In this document: piece by piece, positions 12,473-16,897 of the stretch | Numbering within the stretch: position 1 is the stretch's first letter | Layout: every line of letters begins with the position of its first letter | NCBI GenBank assembly: GCA_949101405.1 | Contig: CARYFM010000016.1 | Coordinates: 1-16,897 of the forward strand | DNA length: 16,897 bases | DNA from: an uncultured Candidatus Saccharibacteria bacterium | Lineage (GTDB): Bacteria; Patescibacteriota; Saccharimonadia; Saccharimonadales; Saccharimonadaceae | Reading direction: 5' to 3' | Translations under genes and position numbers: made by a program | Notes under the pieces: generated by a model | What the model was told of the DNA's origin: nothing | What the model saw: only the letters and a program-made list of their open reading frames with translations | Database searches by the model: none

Positions 12473-15400
12473 ATGGCAACAATTGATGAACTTAACGTTC
12501 AAATTACCGCCGACTCAGGCAAACTAGTATCCGGAGTTGATACAGCTGAGAAGAAAATTAGTAGTTTTGCCAAAAGCACAGAGAAGTCGTCGAAGACGAT
12601 ATCTTCCGGTATGGTTGTCATGGGAACAGCCGTAGGTAACATTCTGGGCGGTGTGGTCTCCAAGGCCTTTCAGTCCATCAATGCACACATGGATGGTGCT
12701 ATTAGCCGCCTTGATACTCTTAACAACTACACCCGAGTTATGTCCAATCTTGGTATTGCCGCTCAAGATTCTGAAAAATCCCTAAAGACTCTTGATGATG
12801 GTATTACAGGGTTACCTACCAAACTTGATGATGCCGCCTCGGCAACGCAGCGTTTAGTGGCTACGAATGGCAATATTGCCGCCTCAACAGATATGTTCTT
12901 GGCGCTCAATAACGCTATTCTGGCTGGTGGCGCAGCTATTGAAACTCAAAATACCGCACTTGAGCAGATGATGCAAGCCTACTCCAAAGGCAAGCCTGAT
13001 GTCATGGAGTGGCGTGCATTTCTGACGGCAATGCCAGCTCAACTCAAGCAGATCGCGACAGCTATGGGATATACGTCTACTGCTGTAGGTGGGGATTTAT
13101 ACAATGCACTTCAGTCTGGCGAAGTAAATATGAATGATTTCATGTTTACCATCATGAAGCTTAATAAGGAGGGCGTTGCTGGGTTTGCTAATTTCGCCAC
13201 ACAAGCTCGCAATGCTACTGGTGGTGTGGCGACTAGTATAACTAACCTTAAAACAGCTATAACGCGTGGTATAACGCAAGTTTTGGACGTACTAGGTCAA
13301 TCCAATATCGCTGGATTCTTCAATGGTTTATCTAAGGCTATAGGAACAGCGTTCAGTTATGTTGCTGCTTTTGTAAAAATCATTAAAGAGGCTGTAGCTT
13401 GGATTGGTGCATTATTCGGTGGGTCTGGGTCTACATCTGGACTAGTAAAAGAAACTGGTAGCGCTGCTACTAATGTTGATAATATTTCGTCTGGAGCAGC
13501 AGGCGTGGCTAGCGGTCTGAATGATGCTAGTAAGGCTGCGAAAAAGCTCAATGGTCAGCTTGCCGGCTTTGATGAGATGAACGTCCTTAGCCAGCAGGAT
13601 ACCAGTGGTAGCGGCGGGTCTGGCAGTGATGGCTCTGGAGCTAGCGGTAATGCAGCCATAGGTGATTATGCGTGGGATACATCTGTCATGGAGGTCGCTA
13701 CCGACAAAATCGATGTACTGGTGGCGAAGATTAAGAAAGCCTTTAAGGATCTTTTTGGCGAATGGGATTTCAAAAAGATAGGCAAATCACTCAAACAATT
13801 TTATGATGACGTGAAGAAGTTTTTCGGCAATGCTGGGAAAATTATTAAAGATGTGTGGCAGAAATACTTAAGACCATTTATACAGTGGTCTGGGGAGAGT
13901 CTACTGCCAGCAACTTTGAATGCTATTGGTGGTGGTATTAGGTTGCTTGGTGAAATAATCGGAAACGTGTGGGACACGTTCCTGATGCCATTCATTGACG
14001 CTTTTCTTGTGCCAATCGCCCAATTCACTGGCGGGGTCATTGTTAATGTCCTAAATGGAGTTGGTAATGCCTTGCGAGGTATCGCCAATAACAGTGCTGC
14101 AGTTGAAACTATATCTTTAATCGTCAAAGGCTTTATTACTTTGATTGGACTCAATCTCGTTGCTGGCTTCTTTACTGGTCTAATTAATGCTATCACTGGT
14201 GGCAGTATCGCGATGAGTGGATTTCTAGGAGTATTATCTAAGACAACTGGTGGTTGGGACTTATTTAACAAAGCTGGTGCTACTGGGTCGGGCATTATAA
14301 ACTCTCTCAAAGATGGCGTCAGCAGTGTTGTTGGTAAAATCTCTGCGCTTGGTGTTCCTCTTGCTAATGCAGCTAATGGTTTTACTGGAGCAACTGCTGG
14401 GTCGCAAATGTTTATTTCTTCACTTGGTGCCGGCTTAATAATCATGGAAGCGGTAGTGGCTGTAGTGTTGGCAATCCAAACAGCTATGGAACTTATTAAG
14501 CTTAAGACCATGGAAGCAGACTTGGCGGAACGCCAATATATGGATACTACAAAGCTGATCTCTGAAGCTCAAGCACATCATAACGAAACTATTGAGCGCC
14601 AAGTAGCGCTAAAAGAACGATTGGACGAAATTACCAAAACCCTCAATGAAACCAATTTGTCTCTTTTGGAATCCCAAAATCGGGTCATCGAGCTAACCTC
14701 GATTGCTAATGAGATTTCGGAAAAATATGGAATGACGCTAGACCAAGCTCGTGTCTATGTCAATAACTTGGATATAGCCAGTGGTAATCTTACAGAGAAA
14801 GACCGCGAGCTAGCTGAGGCGGTTCTAAAATTAGAGCAAGGTGAAACTAAACTTGATGAGGCGACAAGAAAAGTAAAAGATACCCAAGATGAACTTGTTG
14901 GAACTGGCGAAGCTTTAGATGAACAACGTCGCGGAGAAGTCGCCGAACTTAAGAAAGTCGAATTAGCGACATTACTTCAAGCTGGCAAATACGACGAACT
15001 GAAACAAAAAATGATTGAGCTCACACAACAGGGATATGAGTATACTAACGCTAATGGAGAACAGGTCAAGGTAGTTGGAGAAGATGTAGAAAATCTCGTT
15101 AATTTCTTCGGTGACCAACTTGCTCGTGGTCAAGATGACAATGCTAAAGCATGGAGAGCAATGTGGCAAGATGCGGACAGAAATATCAACAATTTGAAAA
15201 ACTCTACAGGCAGCCTTGCTAATACAATGAGATCCGAGGGGGTTAAGGCTGGCGAGAATGTAGGGGAAGGTATTGGACAAGGTGTAAAGAGCAAGCAGGG
15301 TTGGCTGGGCTCTACTATTGGTAGCATTGGTAGTTCTATGCTTGGTGTCTTCAAGAAGCAATTTGATATTCATTCGCCATCAAAAGTCATGGCTCAAATG

Positions 15401-15769
15401 GGCTCGTATATCATGCAAGGTGTTGGCGTAGGACTTGAAAGCGAAGAAAACTCGCTTAATAAGATGATGTCGGGCATAGGTAGCTCTATACAAGATAGTT
15501 TCAGCGATGCCGTAACTAACATTCCTAACATAATCTCCAGTTTAAGTATTGATAGCCTTGGAACAAGTATAAACTTACCAGAAGTTAATAGCCGGATTCA
15601 ACATCAGATTAAAGATGAGTTAAAAGTTCAAAAACAACCAATCGAGCTTTCTGCAACTTTGCAAATCGACGGCAAAGATATACCTGTCTCACTAAATTTT
15701 GCGCAAAACATGGCAGATTCAATCAACAGGGTCTCTCAACTGAAAAATCATAGCATTATAAAAGTCTAA
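12473..15769 (+). CDS. Tape measure protein
   Basis: A 1098-residue protein that would set tail length and travel down the tube at infection. By the rule of about 1.5 Angstrom per residue, it predicts a tail of roughly 160 nm. The N-terminal 300 residues match the TP901-type tape measure domain, including MEWRAFLTAMPAQLKQIATAMG and LYNALQSGEVNMNDFMFTIM. Hydrophobic stretches at about 47-68, 293-318, 545-575 and 650-675 could insert into the host membrane. A Gly/Ser linker lies near 378-395 and a long coiled coil at about 675-815. The C-terminal HSPSKVMAQMGSYIMQGVGVGLE (from about 964) is conserved in tape measures. No lysozyme or peptidase motif is evident. The stop codon overlaps the stop of the minus-strand gene. 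Confidence 0.95.
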   Translation: MATIDELNVQITADSGKLVSGVDTAEKKISSFAKSTEKSSKTISSGMVVMGTAVGNILGGVVSKAFQSINAHMDGAISRLDTLNNYTRVMSNLGIAAQDSEKSLKTLDDGITGLPTKLDDAASATQRLVATNGNIAASTDMFLALNNAILAGGAAIETQNTALEQMMQAYSKGKPDVMEWRAFLTAMPAQLKQIATAMGYTSTAVGGDLYNALQSGEVNMNDFMFTIMKLNKEGVAGFANFATQARNATGGVATSITNLKTAITRGITQVLDVLGQSNIAGFFNGLSKAIGTAFSYVAAFVKIIKEAVAWIGALFGGSGSTSGLVKETGSAATNVDNISSGAAGVASGLNDASKAAKKLNGQLAGFDEMNVLSQQDTSGSGGSGSDGSGASGNAAIGDYAWDTSVMEVATDKIDVLVAKIKKAFKDLFGEWDFKKIGKSLKQFYDDVKKFFGNAGKIIKDVWQKYLRPFIQWSGESLLPATLNAIGGGIRLLGEIIGNVWDTFLMPFIDAFLVPIAQFTGGVIVNVLNGVGNALRGIANNSAAVETISLIVKGFITLIGLNLVAGFFTGLINAITGGSIAMSGFLGVLSKTTGGWDLFNKAGATGSGIINSLKDGVSSVVGKISALGVPLANAANGFTGATAGSQMFISSLGAGLIIMEAVVAVVLAIQTAMELIKLKTMEADLAERQYMDTTKLISEAQAHHNETIERQVALKERLDEITKTLNETNLSLLESQNRVIELTSIANEISEKYGMTLDQARVYVNNLDIASGNLTEKDRELAEAVLKLEQGETKLDEATRKVKDTQDELVGTGEALDEQRRGEVAELKKVELATLLQAGKYDELKQKMIELTQQGYEYTNANGEQVKVVGEDVENLVNFFGDQLARGQDDNAKAWRAMWQDADRNINNLKNSTGSLANTMRSEGVKAGENVGEGIGQGVKSKQGWLGSTIGSIGSSMLGVFKKQFDIHSPSKVMAQMGSYIMQGVGVGLESEENSLNKMMSGIGSSIQDSFSDAVTNIPNIISSLSIDSLGTSINLPEVNSRIQHQIKDELKVQKQPIELSATLQIDGKDIPVSLNFAQNMADSINRVSQLKNHSIIKV

Positions 15770-16149
15770 TCTTTTTCAGCCGTATAAGTAAGCCTTTCCT
15801 CTTTCCCGTCAAGGTTGGTATAAGTTATCACAAACCCTCTACTACCATAGCGTGTATAGTTTAGGTTTGGGAGAGTTTCCTTTACGGACTCAATGTCTTC
15901 CGTAAGATTCTCTAGCTTCTCTGGGAAATAACCTTTATCAATATATTGAAGCTTGGCAGTGAGGTATAATTGCTGTGCTACTGATTCTTGATGGTTACGT
16001 TTTGACTGGTCTATAAGACCTTCGGTTGTCAAAGGTTCTTTCTCGGGTTGGCTCGAGGTATGGTTTATTAAAAAAATTGCGCTTACAGCTAATACGCCAA
16101 CTGCTATTACACCTAGCAATATATAGGTGAGTTTCTTATTTTTATGCAT
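15766..16149 (-). CDS. Single-pass membrane protein, convergent with the tape measure gene (moron candidate)
   Basis: A 127-residue protein with a short positive N terminus (MHKNKK), one membrane helix (about residues 8-28, YILLGVIAVGVLAVSAIFLI) and a soluble part that should face outside. The region AKLQYIDKGYFPEKLENLTED and the end (VITYTNLDGKEERLTYTAEKD) resemble the G-x-(Y/F)-P and small-beta-sheet parts of type IV pilin or pseudopilin heads. However, no prepilin cleavage site with Glu5 is seen. It has a fair ribosome binding site (AAAGGATAAG) and lies on the opposite strand to all structural genes, overlapping the tape measure stop by 4 bases. Such inserted genes often change the lysogen's surface or block other phages, but this function is a guess. 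Confidence 0.75.
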   Translation of the reverse strand: MHKNKKLTYILLGVIAVGVLAVSAIFLINHTSSQPEKEPLTTEGLIDQSKRNHQESVAQQLYLTAKLQYIDKGYFPEKLENLTEDIESVKETLPNLNYTRYGSRGFVITYTNLDGKEERLTYTAEKD

Positions 16150-16202
16150 TCTTATCCTTTTGTGGTAAGTTGTTATTTATCGTGTTACTAGTAGACCAAA
16201 AA

Positions 16203-16316
16203 CGGCACTCACGTAGTTGTTCCAAAACTATTCTATAAACCAAAAACTTCAGTCTATAACTCGTGAATGCCGGTTATGGCAACCGAAGCTCGTGATTGAT
16301 AAAATAATTCTGGAAC
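16203..16316. repeat. Two interlocked inverted repeats in the non-coding gap
   Basis: Repeat 1: CGGCACTCACG (16203-16213) and CGTGAATGCCG (16262-16272), one mismatch. Repeat 2: GTTCCAAAACTATT (16219-16232) and AATAATTCTGGAAC (16303-16316), two mismatches. The arms alternate (1-2-1'-2'), so as RNA they would form a pseudoknot or two alternative hairpins. A small hairpin CGGTT/AACCG (16271-16285) lies between. The stretch is in the leader of the leftward transcript that would encode the membrane protein. A recombinase-binding role is an alternative. Confidence 0.55.
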
Positions 16317-16322
16317 ACTCTT

Positions 16323-16352
16323 ATTATATCACGTCGATATTAAGTCTGTAAC
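16323..16352 (-). promoter_or_regulatory. Leftward extended -10 promoter ahead of the membrane-protein gene
   Basis: On the minus strand TATAAT (16323-16328) is preceded by TGA (extended -10), with GTTACA (16347-16352) as a possible -35 at an 18-base spacer. That -35 lies within the left fibre-tip repeat, which keeps the same sequence after inversion, so the promoter would work in either orientation of the segment. Transcription would cross the interlocked repeats and reach the gene starting at 16149. Confidence 0.55.
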
Positions 16353-16357
16353 ATTGA
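16341..16357 (+). repeat. Left copy of the 17-bp inverted repeat bounding the fibre tips
   Basis: TAAGTCTGTAACATTGA encodes KSVTL in the frame of the plus-strand tip. An exact inverted copy lies at 16790-16806, in the same codon phase of the minus-strand fibre. Sequence to the right is homologous fibre-tip coding DNA; sequence to the left is unrelated non-coding DNA. Confidence 0.88.
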
Positions 16358-16554
16358 CCATTGAGCAGGTGCCCCAGCACAATCATTCTCTACCTATACC
16401 ATTTGAGTGGGGAGGAGGAAGCGGCTCTATGACGCATACGACTGGATGGAATTACCCCGGTGCTGCGACCAGAACCGGAGATACGGGCGGAGGACAAGCT
16501 CATTCCAATTTGCAGCCATACGTAACTTGCTATATGTGGCGAAGGACAGTTTAA
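16341..16554 (+). pseudogene. Silent alternative tail-fibre tip cassette
   Basis: The plus strand encodes about 70 residues from KSVTL to the terminal YVTCYMWRRTV. It shares with the minus-strand tip the HxH motif near its start (QHNH here, LHSH there) and the ending AHSN-QPY-TCY-WRRT, but has a different glycine-rich middle (GGGSGSMTHTTGWNYPG). Upstream of the 17-bp repeat the frame meets a stop at 16300-16302. There is no fibre body, ribosome binding site or proper ATG, so the segment is not expressed in this orientation. Inversion across the repeats would fuse it in frame to the fibre body that enters from the right. Its stop codon (16552-16554) overlaps the stop of the opposing tip. Confidence 0.8.
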
Positions 16555-16897
16555 GCTGTGCGACGCCAGAAATAACATGTGGTATAGGGCTGAATATTGG
16601 AGTGCGCATTACCACTACCAGTATTGTATGTTTCACCCACGATAGGGATATCGTTAAATTGTGTGTTTGATCCCCATACATATGCTGAGGGCGCGAGCCA
16701 GTTGCCAGAGCCAGTTCCAGTTGCCGTCCAGGCATTTTTGAACCTTAAATTTTTCACGCCGTGACTATGTAACGGCATCTGAGCTACACTCAATGTTACA
16801 GACTTAGCACCTCCAGTTTTATTTACTGTGCCAAAATCAGTGTCTCCATTGGCAACCCCAACTGGCACCCTCCCAGCACCCCATGTTACCCATGTAC
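16551..16897 (-). CDS. Tail fibre / receptor-binding protein, C-terminal part (partial at right edge)
   Basis: The minus-strand frame is open to the window edge. It reads TWVTWGAGRVPVGVANGDTDFG, a repeat-like motif seen just before the tip of many siphophage fibres and baseplate proteins. Next comes KSVTLSVAQMPLHSHG with an HxH motif like those that bind metal in tail-collar domains, then a variable middle and the typical end HSNIQPYTTCYFWRRTA. About 115 residues are visible; the body lies to the right. The in-frame GTG at 16868 is internal, not the start. The variable middle (NAWTATGTGSGNWLAPSAYVW) should determine receptor choice. The gene is opposite in strand to the tail operon, and its 3' end can be exchanged with the cassette at 16341-16554. 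Confidence 0.85.
   Translation of the reverse strand, partial: TWVTWGAGRVPVGVANGDTDFGTVNKTGGAKSVTLSVAQMPLHSHGVKNLRFKNAWTATGTGSGNWLAPSAYVWGSNTQFNDIPIVGETYNTGSGNAHSNIQPYTTCYFWRRTA
16790..16806 (-). repeat. Right copy of the 17-bp inverted repeat
   Basis: On the minus strand this is TAAGTCTGTAACATTGA within codons for AKSVTL of the fibre gene. It lies in inverted orientation to the copy at 16341-16357. Recombination between the two would invert 16341-16806 (466 bp) and swap the fibre C terminus without breaking the reading frame. Confidence 0.88.

Noticed and set aside
13801..14511. Long minus-strand open frame of 236 codons inside the tape measure gene
   Set aside because: It is the shadow of a strongly coding plus-strand gene and shows the repetitive proline/leucine/isoleucine composition typical of such shadows. 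It has no ribosome binding site or family signature.
16303..16357. Plus-strand frame upstream of the silent fibre tip as the start of an independent small gene
   Set aside because: The only starts are TTG or similar without a ribosome binding site, and the codons before the 17-bp repeat bear no resemblance to fibre sequence. The segment makes sense only as a silent cassette.

Overview
The window is the packaging, head and tail-shaft part of a temperate tailed phage (siphovirus type) or prophage, with a short lysogeny/control region on the left and a tail-fibre tip region cut by the right edge. GC content looks moderate (roughly low-to-mid 40s %). TGA is used as a stop codon (for example at the ends of the small terminase and scaffold genes), so the standard bacterial code applies. 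Shine-Dalgarno sites are good, promoters are sigma70-like (several with an extended -10), and the structural proteins resemble phages of Gram-positive-type hosts. The host cannot be named from the sequence; Firmicutes or a CPR/Saccharibacteria-type host are both possible.

Left control region (1-2046). A leftward consensus promoter at 110-138 fires out of the window. A tyrosine-recombinase integrase lies on the minus strand (215-1249). Behind it is an AT-rich stretch, two 15-bp palindromes and five DnaA-box-like 9-mers at 10-12 bp spacing (1277-1451), a candidate origin or control locus. A small winged-helix-like protein (1516-1815, minus) has its own terminator and a perfect consensus promoter. 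That promoter is back to back with the rightward structural-operon promoter, and the two share the same -35 hexamer.

Structural operon (2047-15769, plus). Order: two small unknown proteins, small and large terminase, portal, a MuF head protein fused to an anthrax-lethal-factor-like zinc metallopeptidase with a 55-codon putative immunity gene directly behind it, then a second promoter/leader/terminator. After that come scaffold, major capsid protein, a small unknown protein, four head-tail connector/completion proteins, major tail protein, tail assembly chaperones joined by a -1 frameshift, and a 1098-residue tape measure protein. Genes mostly overlap or lie 1-30 bp apart. Both promoters are followed by an identical 12-base RNA element and then a strong intrinsic terminator, which suggests that transcription is controlled by attenuation or antitermination.

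Right end (15766-16897). The strand switches: a single-pass membrane protein gene converges on the tape measure stop codon. Then comes a structured non-coding stretch with interlocked inverted repeats, and two tail-fibre receptor-tip coding segments arranged tail to tail. The minus-strand tip is in frame with a fibre gene that runs off the right edge. The plus-strand tip has no fibre body and no usable start. Both tips begin at a perfect 17-bp inverted repeat, and homology between them stops exactly at its outer edge, which is the layout expected for a 466-bp invertible segment that switches receptor specificity. The normal distal-tail and tail-lysin genes, lysis genes and replication genes are not in the window.
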